From positions 29,598,234 to 29,662,233 of the forward strand of contig CM037472.1 of the NCBI GenBank assembly GCA_021014325.1: a DNA stretch of 64,000 nt, read 5' to 3'. The position numbers and the translations under genes were made by a program. This DNA comes from Plazaster borealis. Its lineage: Eukaryota > Echinodermata > Asteroidea > Forcipulatida > Labidiasteridae. The notes under the pieces are model-generated. The model worked only from the letters and a program-made list of their open reading frames with translations, was not told the DNA's origin and ran no database searches. Below are positions 10,521 through 20,900 of this stretch, piece by piece; the stretch's first letter is position 1, and each line of letters starts with the position of its first letter.

Positions 10521-11292
10521 ACTGCGGGAACTCCATAGACTATACTTAAATCCTTGAAGGGATCAATGGATCATACCACACCATCCAATATATATTAAAA
10601 ATGTTTTCTGTGCATTTCCGAGGATATTTTACATATAAGAGACCTCTTTACATGCCCAGCAATTGTCTAGAATTATTTGAGTTCATTAATTACCCAGTAA
10701 TTGAATAATTTTCCCTAATTAGCTAACCTTTTAGGGGCGTGGAAACACCCATCCCCACTTTATCCCGAGGGACAAAATGGCCAATATTACTAAATATTAA
10801 TAAATAATTTATGTGCATTTCCAACTAATTTTTACATCTAAGTGTCTTCTCTACATGCCTAGCTATTGTTTAATACTATTTTAGTCATTAGCAATCAGTA
10901 ATTGGTATATTTCTCTCATTATCTAAGTTCTCAATGGCATGGCAATGCCCTTATTTACTACCACACCATCCAATATTTTTCTTGAAAAAATCCTGTAAAA
11001 AAAAACAAATTGGGGGCCTGACCCCCCTCTTAAATATGGAATGGTCCATTCTAGGATATCAAGGAATTTGACTCCCCCAGTCATTAGACTTTGGATAAAT
11101 TACTTAATTAGTGATGGTGTGGAATGATTCATTGGCCCCCTCCCCTCAGTTAAGGGTTCGAATTAATAGTTTCGGTATTGACTACAGCCGCTGTCCTAGG
11201 GAAATCTGTCCCCGGAGATTCTGTCCCCAAAACGCATGGCATCGTATTGTAATTATTATTATATTCATTTGGTTCTCTTTTTGTCAGTTTGG
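10521..11292. other. Intergenic, AT-rich
   Basis: Two loosely similar stretches (about 10556-10745 and 10750-10975) share ACCACACCATCCAATAT and 'tgtgcatttccga' blocks, so they look like a decayed tandem duplication of about 195-200 bp. A GGACAGA-type remnant is at 11185-11235. No gene was seen. Confidence 0.4.
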
Positions 11293-11328
11293 TTAAAGGC
11301 ACTGAACACGTTTGGTGTATCCCAGCAA
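11293..11328. mobile_element. Kolobok-like MITE, family A, terminal stub
   Basis: TTAA plus AGGCACTGAACACGTTTGG jumps directly to GTGTATCCCA, which normally lies about 30 bases further in. It is a deleted copy of which only the left end is left. Confidence 0.6.
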
Positions 11329-11358
11329 ATTTTCTCTACTCATTTATTTCGGCAACAG

Positions 11359-11455
11359 TGTGACTGTGAGGAGCCGGTCTTCACTCTGTGGTAATGACCG
11401 GGTTGTTGGTGTGGCTGGCCGCAGTGAAGACCGGCTCCCCTCGCCCTCACACTCT
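11359..11455. repeat. Perfect-stem foldback
   Basis: GAGGAGCCGGTCTTCACT (about 11369-11386) pairs with AGTGAAGACCGGCTCCCCTC (about 11423-11442) around a 35-base loop. The outer arms GTGTGACTGTGAG and CCTCACAC extend the pairing. Function unknown. Confidence 0.6.
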
Positions 11456-11869
11456 CGTTGACTCATTTATAAAATGCCTCAGAGAGTTTATACACTCTGA
11501 TTGGTCGAAGCTAGTCGCGTGGGGGTGTTTTAACACGCGTGAACTGAAGCCGTGTTCACATTGGACTCTTTTTTGGGGGGCGTAATCCATGCGTAAACTA
11601 ACCGAGCAAACGGGTAACTTGACCAACAATGCGAACAGCCCAGGAAAAAGATGCATAATTATGACTTTATGCTAAGTCATTATGAGATATAATTCATAAT
11701 TATGACTTATGCTAATTCATAATTATGAGATATAAATCTTGACCTTTACTGTATTAAGTCATAATTGACATTCATTTAATTTTTTTTAATGTCCCTTTTG
11801 CGCTTCCTTGATTTCCCGTTGTTGGGAGTGTTTTTTCAATGATTTTTTTTCTTCTTTTCTCAGTGAACC

Positions 11870-12258
11870 TTAAAGGGCATGTTGCCTTGGATCGGACGAG
11901 TTGGTCTGAAAAAAGCGTTTGTAACCGTTTGTTATAAAACGCATATGGTTAGGAAGACGTTTTAAAAGTAGAATACAATGATCCACACAAAATATGCCTC
12001 GAAATTGCGTGTTTTTCTTTTACTTTGCGAACTAACACGGTCGGCCATTTTGTGGAGTCAACATTTTGACTCCACAAAATGGCCGACCGTGTTAGTTCAC
12101 GATGTCAAAGGAAAACCACGCAATTTCGAGACATATTTGTGTGGATCATTGTATTTTACTTTTAAAACATCTTTCTAACAATATGCATTTTATAACAAAC
12201 GGTTACAAATGATTTTTATTAACCAACTTGCCCGATCCAAGGCAACGTGTCCCTTTAA
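11870..12258. mobile_element. Long near-perfect palindromic MITE with TTAA ends
   Basis: TTAA (11870) then AGGGCATGTTGCCTTGGATCG; the right end is CGATCCAAGGCAACGTGTCCC then TTAA-type sequence (12255-12258). Arms of about 190 bp pair almost throughout: the inner block AACACGGTCGGCCATTTTG is followed by its complement across a tiny centre at about 12058-12065. It shares the TTAA target and 5'-AGG end with family A but not the internal sequence. Confidence 0.85.
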
Positions 12259-12400
12259 ACGAAATCGTATCAATTTTAACCTTGGGAATTTCAGGAAAAA
12301 CTAAATGAAAAGTCTAATAAGGCCTACCTCGATTTTACGCAGTTTTACACAGTACGATGAACATTCAAAGTACATTGTACACTAAAAAGTACGATGACTA

Positions 12401-12589
12401 TTAAAGGCACTGAACACGTTTGGAAATTGCCAAAGACCATTTGGTGTATCCCAACATATGCAGAAAAGCTACGTTAACTTCAGTGGGAGTCGTTTCCTAC
12501 AGTGTTTTATACTATCAACAGCTCTCCGTTGCTTGTTACCAAGTACGTTTTATGCTAATATTTGTTTTGAGTCATTACCAAACGTGTAT
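12401..12589. mobile_element. Kolobok-like MITE, family A, internally deleted
   Basis: TTAA plus AGGCACTGAACACG; the blocks GTGTATCCCAACATATGC and TATACTATCAACAGCTCTCC are retained; it ends at ACCAAACGTGTA. About 180 bp of the centre is missing. Confidence 0.75.
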
Positions 12590-12896
12590 TTTCTTTTTAT
12601 TTGTTTGTTTGAGTTTCCATTGCCACTCCCATTAAACTGTATTTATTCAACCTTTTTTGTTTGATTTTATATGTATATTCTTTGGCTGCGTACCATCTAT
12701 TCTGCTTTGATCAGCATTGCTTTAGTCTACCTAAAAACTGTTTTCCTCTGCATATTATTTTGAACTTTTCAAAATATTTAGTTAGTTCTTTGTTTTTATT
12801 CACTTAGTTAATTATTTACTTGTCTAATCGTTTATTTATGTTCATTTTTAATTTATTTTCTGCGCTCTATGTAATTTGAAGTATTATAAGTTATCA

Positions 12897-13015
12897 CACA
12901 AGCGCGAGTTGAATACGGAAAAATATAGCTCTTCTGCGTCCCATATCCAACTTGGCCGAAGGCCGAGTTGGATATGGGACGCAGACGCGCTATATTTTTT
13001 CCGTATTCCACGAGC
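12897..13015. repeat. Foldback element, family C (GAATACGGAAAA arms)
   Basis: GAATACGGAAAAATATAGC, a CGTCCCATATCCAACT block and GGCCGAAGGCC at the centre are followed by the inverted complement ending TTTCCGTATTC. A related copy is at 42345-42475. Confidence 0.75.
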
Positions 13016-15156
13016 TAAATATTAAAAAATATTTAAACAATATTTAAAAGTCTCTCATTATCTTGAAAATATCTTTATTGTATTTTATATTCTTGGTAGC
13101 TTAGCCGTTTAGCTTTGGAGCTGGGCTCATCTAAAATAAAAACAAAAACGCCCTTAACGAGTAAACTGGCCAAACTCCTTCCTGGAGTTATTAGCTTATT
13201 AAGCAAAATTTGGCAATTTTCAGAGGGCTAGTTTACCTAAAATGCTTCAGGTTGAAAGTCAACATCCCAAGGGGCACAATGTTGGACCATTTCCAACAGG
13301 CCATAACAGAATTGACCTTCAAATCCGTGATTTACAGAAACAATTGTGGGTTTACATTAAGAGGTTCCTTGCATGAGTTTATTTAGTGTGGTGCACCCTT
13401 TTTAGTGGCGGGGCCGCGGGGCACATTGAACCCTTTACATGGTTGTAATGAGCTGCAGCTAACTTTGGCCAGTTAACTCATACCAACTATTTCAAAGAGG
13501 GATCAGACTATTTCTGCCTCCCAGCCTCGGTTTCGATTTAATTTTTCCGAATAGGCAAAAACACTAATATATGAAGGGAAAAATTGCCGTAACGGGTTTA
13601 AAAAATCGCATCCCTTTGTTCCATAAAACAAGGGCCCAATTTCATAGAGCTGCAAAGCAACAATTATCAGGATGCAAGTCACAAAATGTCAATGTGACAT
13701 CGTATTTTGGCTGGTAACCTTAGTCTGGTTAGCATTATTAGTTTGTGCTTAGCTACCTTTCTGTGCCTAAGCAGTTCTATGAAACTGGGCCGATATCTGA
13801 TGGAATTTGTTAGACAAGAGACAATCAAATGTTAAAGTGGGAAACAATAATTGTATTAACACAAAATTGACATGTATAGTCTTCGAGTACCTCAACTTTA
13901 TCAGACATTTTCAGGGTGCGGCTGTACGAAAAGTGATCATCATTAAACATTCAACTTAATACTGAATAGTTCAATTGAAACACTTACTTTTTATCAAACT
14001 TTGCGAATATTTTTCTTTTCTTTTCAGATTACTTGTTCAGATTTTCAATGAGGGTTTCAAGAAAATCAGTCCAACATTAAACTAAGAGCAGGGGCAAAGT
14101 TTACCCTCCTTCAAAAAAACACCACCACCCTATCGCCCTACCACCCGCGCTATCAAAAGAAGTTTGTACACAGTTCGCCGTATGGGGGGGGGGGGACAAA
14201 AAGTTCGTAGGAAAAAAATCTCGCCTCCCGGAGCTCCAAATAAAGAATTATCCATTGAAACCTATACCTTTCTTCATTGGACTTGTAACCACGCGGAGAC
14301 AAATAAACACCACTCGTCACAAAAGATCTATTTTTACAATTTTATTTACAATATTTACAAGTTCCAGTGAACTACAAACGCGTAGGTTTTTGTTTCAATT
14401 TTTAAACGGCTTCAATTATTTTGTTTTTTTCCCAGGTAATTATTATTAAAACCCCAGAATTTCTTTATGACAATTGGCTTGTTAACTTATTCGGTTGGTT
14501 GAGAAGATTTACTAGTTTGTAATGTGAAAACAAATCCCCATGAGCTTAATTTAAATTGTTCTTTGCTGTATTTTTCAACGTTTTTAACATAATTAATATG
14601 CATAATTGTACTTTTTATTCCCGAGAAATGAAATAAATATAAATAAATATAAATATAAATTTAGTCAAAGTTATTATTATCTTTCTTCAGACGTTTTGCA
14701 GTTTACGAAATTTATTCAAAATCGACTTCATTCAGTAGCGTTTCAAAGAGTATGACTATTAAATAATTATTTCTATTAATACATCTCATTTTGTCCGGTT
14801 TGTGAGATGAAATTGAATAATCTAGAATTGTTACTTTTCAAAAGGATGAAAACAATATTTCTGTATAAACTTTCTCATTTTGTCCAGTTGTGAAATGAAA
14901 TTGAAAAGATTAAAATGACTTTTTAAAAAGATAAAAACATAATTCCAAGGGCAGCCCATCTATCGGACCAAAACACCTTTGTCGTTGCCGGTGCTGTCTT
15001 GAAATCCTCAGTTTCTTAGATCGGAATAATTGCCTGCAATCTTCGACTACAGTTAGAGGGAACACAACTAAAATATTCCAAAATGGTTTTGAATTTGGAA
15101 CACATCACAATTGTAATTGCCTCCAACAATAAGCTTTGGATTCGCCGTTCGTCTCC
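13016..15156. other. Intergenic, AT-rich
   Basis: It includes one family B MITE (13631-13792) and loose inverted pairing around GAGTAAACTGGCCAAACTCC (13159) and GGGCTAGTTTACC (13226). No exon-like sequence is recognised. From 14500 to 14950 the sequence is over 70% A/T by eye. Confidence 0.4.
13631..13792. mobile_element. Foldback MITE, family B
   Basis: The termini are AGGGCCCAATTTCATAGAGC and TTCTATGAAACTGGGC. The internal block TATTTTGGCTGGTAACCTTAG recurs in most family B copies. Confidence 0.7.
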
Positions 15157-15361
15157 TTAAAGGTGCTATCTGATCGCTTTTCACTGAAAACATCGATGCA
15201 TCAAATTTTCGCCTTTGACCCGAACTTTACAGAATTAGCTGCATTAGATAATGAACTCTAAAAAATTGAGAGGTGGCGCTCCCCCCTCACCAGCCTAATC
15301 TTAAGCGGGGTCAAAGTTGAGCAATTCAATGCACCAATTCGTCACTGGATAGCACCTTTAA
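15157..15361. mobile_element. TTAA-flanked MITE, family D
   Basis: TTAA then AGGTGCTATC on the left; GATAGCACCT then TTAA on the right (15358-15361). Length is about 200 bp, with little inner pairing beyond the CTTTGACCC and GGGTCAAAG blocks. It has the same target and end style as family A. Confidence 0.7.
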
Positions 15362-15771
15362 ACATAAGAGCCGCAAAGAAGGGTTGTCCGATATGATCAT
15401 TTACCAAGTCGCAGCCATCTTGTTTTCCCAAATTCGTAGCAATGTAACCAAACCGAGGCTGGAAGGGAGAAAAGTCTGACCCCCTTGTTTGATATGATAC
15501 GAATCGGGATGTTATTGTCGCTTTCGGTAACATGGATTACGACAATGAGAGCAGCTTGATAAAGGTCAGTATCAAACCAATGTGTCCGGTTGATTTGCGT
15601 GTTCACGCCATGTTTAAAAAGAAAATGCTGGTGTGGAGCTTTGTTAAAGGAAAGGGTCGTTGTGAGTTAGTGAACTAGCGTCGTGTCTAAATTGTCATTC
15701 ATTCAAGATTTTGGTTAGTTGACTGTTGGTTTATACTCTGCTGCTGTATGGTGTTACATAGAGGACAGCCT

Positions 15772-16371
15772 CAGTCGGACCTTCACACAACTACGACGGA
15801 CCAACTCACAACTACGACGGACCAACTCACAATTACGACGGATCGACCAACTCACAACTACGACGGACCTATACTCACTACTATACGACGGACCAACTCA
15901 CAACTACGACGGACCAACTCACAACTACGACGGACCTTCACACAACTACGCCGGACCAACTCACAACTACGACGGACCAACTCACAACTACGACGGACCA
16001 ACTCACAACTAGGACGGACGAACTCACAACTACGACGGACCAACTCACAACTACGACGGACCAACTCACAACTACGACGGACCTTCACACAACTACGACG
16101 GACCAACTCACAACTAGGACGGACCAACTCACAACTACGACGGACCAACTCACAACTAGGACGGACCAACTCACAACTACGACGGACCAACTCACAACTA
16201 CGACGGACCAACTCACAACTAGGACGGACCAACTCACAACTACGACGGACCAACTCACAACTACGACGGACCAACTCATAACTACGACAGACCAACTCAC
16301 AACTATACGACGGACCAACTCACAACTACTACGGACCAACTCACAACTACGACGGACCAACTCACACACGT
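15772..16371. repeat. 21-bp minisatellite, array 1 (about 28 units)
   Basis: The unit begins CCAACTCACAACTACGACG and is 21 bp. Variants change CTACGACGG to CTAGGACGG, or replace CCAACTCAC with CCTTCACAC. Because 21 is a multiple of three and the unit lacks stops in five frames, long open frames arise on both strands (repeat peptides such as PTHNYDG or VRRSCEL). I do not regard these as genes. Confidence 0.95.
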
Positions 16372-16508
16372 GTGTAAACACCGGCAATCGTGGACCCTCC
16401 TTTGTTCAACTCTTTGTGTTAGCAACCGTGGACCACAATGATTTCCTTTGTGATAGCAACCGTGGACCTATTATCCCTTTTGTTATAGGTCCACGGTTTG
16501 AATGTGGA

Positions 16509-16713
16509 TACTACCCACAATTACGATAGACCAACTCACAACTACGACGGACCAACTCACAACTACTACGACGGACCAACTCACAATTACGATAGACCAA
16601 CTCACAACTACGACGGACCAACTCACAACTACTACGACGGACCAACTCACAACTACGACGGACCAACTCACAACTACGACGGACCAACTCACAACTACTA
16701 CGACGGACCAACT
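16509..16713. repeat. Same minisatellite, array 2 with 24-bp variants
   Basis: The same unit as array 1, but about every third unit has an extra CTA (ACTACTACGACGG), and some carry ATTACGATAGACC. A higher-order period of about 66-70 bp results. It is separated from array 1 by about 135 bp of non-repeat sequence. Confidence 0.9.
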
Positions 16714-16736
16714 CTGTACTCTATGGAACACCATAC

Positions 16737-17795
16737 ATTGTTGACTTAGTGGTTGTTAATTTGTATGCGTGTGTAACGTCTGGAATGTGTAATGTAAGAT
16801 TGTTAATAATTGTTATAAACATTATGTTGCTCGTGTGGACTATAATGTGCTAGTTAATTTGTTCATAATTTTGAAGAGCGCGTGCGGATCAAATAATTTT
16901 TGATTAATTGTGGTTTGTGTTTAATATTTAGGCCCTAATTTGATTTTCTGTTTGATATGTCTGTTTTAGGCGTCTATTTCCTTATTTGTGATTACGTGTA
17001 TAAACCTTTGTTGAGTTGTATTCTTTGAGTTGTGAAAACAGTTGTCGAATGTACGCTTTGAGTGTCCGAGAACGTTAGTCTTTTTAAGAGTAATTTAAAT
17101 TTGTTGTTGTGTATAAATCAAGGTGTCATTTGCCGTGGCATTCCTCTATATTTTGTACGGATGGAATAAGTAAGCAGTTTCCAACACTTTGAACCTGAGA
17201 TTGTGAATGTGTGTCATCCTAACTTGCCTCCACACCAGCATTTCTTCACAAAGTAGGCTGTATAAGTTTCCACACTGCTCCAAAACCACCCGAAGCAAGT
17301 CGCTTCTATTCGGTCACCCTAGCAAGGGAATCAGTTTCATAGTTGGCCTATTGTACCAATACGTGTGACGTTAAACTTCTTATTCTAACGCAAAGCTTAT
17401 TAATGGAGGCAATTTCTCTGTGGGACTGGTTCTTCAACTTCAAACTCGTATTCTCCTCTCGACCTTCTTCACAGTACCTCGACCCGGCTTTACCTCGGTG
17501 GCTATTTTGTGTACGTGAGATAAGCCAACGGTTGGTGATCTAATTAGATATTTGTAAAGAGTTCCTCCTCATCGGCCGTGAACACGAGATTCCAATCTCC
17601 TTCCAAACTCTTGCTAACATTTTGTCAACAAAGTTCTTTACAACAAAATCAACAAGATGTTTTTCTTTCTGAACTGCTCCACGAACTCCTCAACAATGGT
17701 AAGTGCACCTTTATCATTGCCCAAGGAAATTTTACTACTTAATTTAAATAAGTTTGTGTACGTTTTCATTGTTTTTGTTTTTGTAAGCGACTCAT
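16737..17795. other. Intergenic / 3' flank of the stathmin-like gene
   Basis: On the minus strand this should contain the 3' UTR of the stathmin-like gene. ATTAAA-type hexamers exist but none is decisive. On the plus strand, an open stretch from about 17546 ends in ACAATG|GTAAGT (17697-17702), a perfect donor. Its translation includes FLSELLHELLNNG. See the findings. Confidence 0.35.
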
Positions 17796-17964
17796 CTAGA
17801 TGAGCCACTGCAACTCAGGCTCGAAGAAATTGTCCTCTTCTTCGCTGTATTGAGCTGTCTCGATCTCGTAGACCATGTCGACCTCCGCCTGTTCTTCCTG
17901 CTCGGCGATGCGTCGAGCCAGAGCCTTGCGGATGTTTTCACGATGGCGCTGATTCAGCAACACC
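17796..17964 (-). CDS. STMND1: Stathmin-like gene, last exon
   Basis: The acceptor CCACGCCCAG restores frame (AG|G gives Arg341). It encodes VLLNQRHRENIRKALARR, then an acidic tail ending in LQWLI and TAG (17796-17798). The pyrimidine tract of this acceptor is weak, so the acceptor choice is the least certain junction; phase and repeat register support it. Confidence 0.75.
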
Positions 17965-20900
17965 CTGGGCGTGGTACAACGGTTCATATTTCTTGTTATT
18001 CTCTTAACTAAGGTGTACTTTTTCTGTGTCTGTAAATTCCAACTTGGACCTATAAACCTTTTTTTTGTTTACAAACACTGACCACAATTTTGTATGGAAG
18101 GCCTTGTGTAGAAAAAAAATGTATAAACTGGCTCGGAAAAAATGTGCCCTTTTTAGCAAGACATTACACTTTATTTATGCTGTACAAGTTTACCTTTTGT
18201 TTTGGATAGTAAATATTATTATCATTAATAATGCTATTAATGTGATATTATTATTGGTCAAATAAGAAACTGTTGTGCTTGTTTGCAGTGAAGGCCGCCC
18301 GTACTTTTGCCAACCAAGGTTGGCAAAACTCACGGCTCTGACGTTGCAAAAGAAAGGTCTACACACATGAGTATTAGGAAAATGTTGATATCCTACCTTT
18401 GTGTGCGAAAGCGATCGCGGCGTTCAATGTTGGATTCAACAGCGTTCTGTTTCAGGGCCACGGTCTCGGCAGCTTTCTCCTGGCTCTCCTTGATCAAACC
18501 GTCTGCGACCTGGAACACAAACAAACAAAGTTAAACAAACAAACAAAAACCCCAACGCCCCAACAAACAAACACCACAACAACCGTTATCTCCTGGGTTT
18601 TTTTCTTGGTATCATTATAACCATCACCACCACCACCACAATCCTCTGCGTGTCCGAAAGAAGGTCATATAGTGAAAGTTATCGGAGAAAGTGCGCATTG
18701 CAATAATGTGAAAGTGTGTAAAAGTGTGTTTCAAGTTTGATTGGTTATCTGCCATTCATAAATCAATATAGGAAGGTTAAATTCTGCATGGGAATTGGGA
18801 AACATGTATTGAGGGTAATTCTGGCAACAAATATGTGACAGTAATGCAATATATATATTGTCAGGAGCCATGTTATTGCTCGAGACCGTCTGTTACTGGA
18901 AAAAGTACTTTGTGTGCATCATGAGCATCAAACTTGTTATACCAACCATTTCTCATCTCACCCCTCTCCCTCACCAGCCCCCAACCTCTTTCCCATCCAC
19001 CAGACCTGCAGTCTAATTTTAAAAACATGTATTCATTGTCTCACCTCTTTTGCATGTTCCTCCATGCGAGACTTTGCTCTGATGCGATCCATTCTCTCAG
19101 CCTCCCGTTGTTGCATGTGGGCCTCGAACCGGATCTGCTTCTTGGCGATGGCATCGGCAGCTTTCTCCTTGACTATCTTCCCAACTTCCTTCACGTACTC
19201 CTGGGCGTGATCAGCGGCCCGTGACTGGGCCCTGGTTCTCTCGAGGCGAGCCTCTCGTTGCTTGTTCAAGTTGTCCTGGAAGGCTGCCTCCTTGGAGGCA
19301 ATCTTATCGGCGGCCTTCTGCTTCAGTGCACGCTCAGCCTCGGCTGCCATTTTCTGATGATGCATGCCGAGGCGGGAATGAGCACGTAGTCGCTCTCTCA
19401 GGGCTTCCTGCTTGCGCTGCGTGAGTACCGGTGAAAAAGGGATCGTCGAGACCGAAATGCAATTACTTTTGAAGGGTTATGCAGCAAAGTATTAGCTTAC
19501 AATAAAAATTGTAATATTGCATAAGTTTGCATCGGGATAAAGAATATTATTGTTTTACCCATACACCGATGTGTATTAAGCACTACTCAGTACTTTCCCA
19601 CGACATCAGGGACCAATTGCATGGAGCTGCTTAAGCAACAAAAGGTGCAGCTAAGCACAATGAAGTTATGCTTATACCGGAATAAGGTTACCAGCCAAAA
19701 TACCATCAAACACCATCTGTGACTGCGTATCCTGCTTATTTATGTTGTGCTTAGTAGATAGTTGTTAGGTAACATTTGCTGCATAAGCAGCTTTATGAAA
19801 CTGGGCCCTGCTCTAGAATGGCAAAGGTCGTGGGTTCGAATCTTACCCGAGTAATATGCCTATAGATTTTGTCCACATGACTCTGGAAAAGTACTGCGTA
19901 TACAGTGCTTAACACACATCGGTGTAAAGGTACCATAAAATATGCTTAACAATAAGTACAATGAAAGAAAGGACCTTGAGAATGTTACTTAATTTCTGTG
20001 ACTTTAATCCTCAGCAAAAGGACGTTGGAAGTTCAACCAAGTTTGAAATGAACCACGTGCATACAAAGAGATGTTTCTAAAACCTGTGCATTATCTTGCC
20101 GCAACTTGTTTTTATACCTTGCGTCTTTCCGCAGCAGCTTTCATATCTGTCTCCAATTTGTCTGCTTTCTCTGAGTCCGGCACAGCCGGGACATTGTCCA
20201 ATCTAGCGAGACGAGCTGGAAGCCGGCGTGGAGGCAGAGTCCCTTCATTCTCGGCCTGTTCGACCACAGAGAAGGAGATAGCGCCGGATGCTGAGGAATG
20301 GAAGTTGACGATACCCAATTCTTGCAGTTCAAGAAGGATTTTGGCCTCGACCTGGTTACTTTCTGTTAAGAAAGAAACATCCACTATGACTGGAACCCAA
20401 TTAATGAAAACCTTAATTCATACGAATTTTGCACCAGCATCTATTATCTTGTTTTTCATTTTACATTCAAACTCGATCTAGACTTGTAGCAAATCAAGTG
20501 TAGCAAATCTCTTCAATCTGCTGCCTATAAATCCTTTTTCCTGGCCGTTCCGGGACTGTGAAACAACCTTCCCAACCTTCACCAAACGCACCTCAAATTT
20601 GCTGCCAAATTTCAATAAAGCACTTTTAAAATATCATTTTTTTTCCACCATAGTTGCTTTAACAAGAATTGTGTTCAATTTGTTGAATTATTTGCAATGC
20701 TATTTATTGTTTGTTTGCTAATGCACTGTGGTCTGAATGAAATGGCGCCTTATGAAAGCCCAGTGGCCAATTTAACACGAGAGCACCAAGATTCATCTTA
20801 AGATGAGTTGTCAATATTGCCTTAGAAATTAATGTTGATTTGCAGATAAGATCATCTTAGCTCTTTGTGAAAACGAGCGCAGTGCATGACATTGAACGAA

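Larger units (their letters stand above)
15746..16736. mobile_element. Inverted-repeat-bounded unit carrying the minisatellite
   Basis: GTATGGTGTTACATAGAG (15746-15763) and CTCTATGGAACACCATAC (16719-16736) are inverted repeats with one mismatch, just outside the two tandem arrays. Between the arrays, 'gcaaccgtggacc' occurs twice directly and once inverted (about 16420-16500). This layout fits a non-autonomous element that has amplified an internal minisatellite. No transposase is seen. Confidence 0.5.

Noticed and set aside
15748..16295. Open frames of 145-177 codons on both strands with TNSQLRR or VRRSCEL repeats
   Set aside because: They are a direct result of a stop-free 21-bp minisatellite; no signal, domain or splice context supports coding.
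15772..16713. CRISPR-like array
   Set aside because: The units are head-to-tail without unique spacers, and the genome is eukaryotic.
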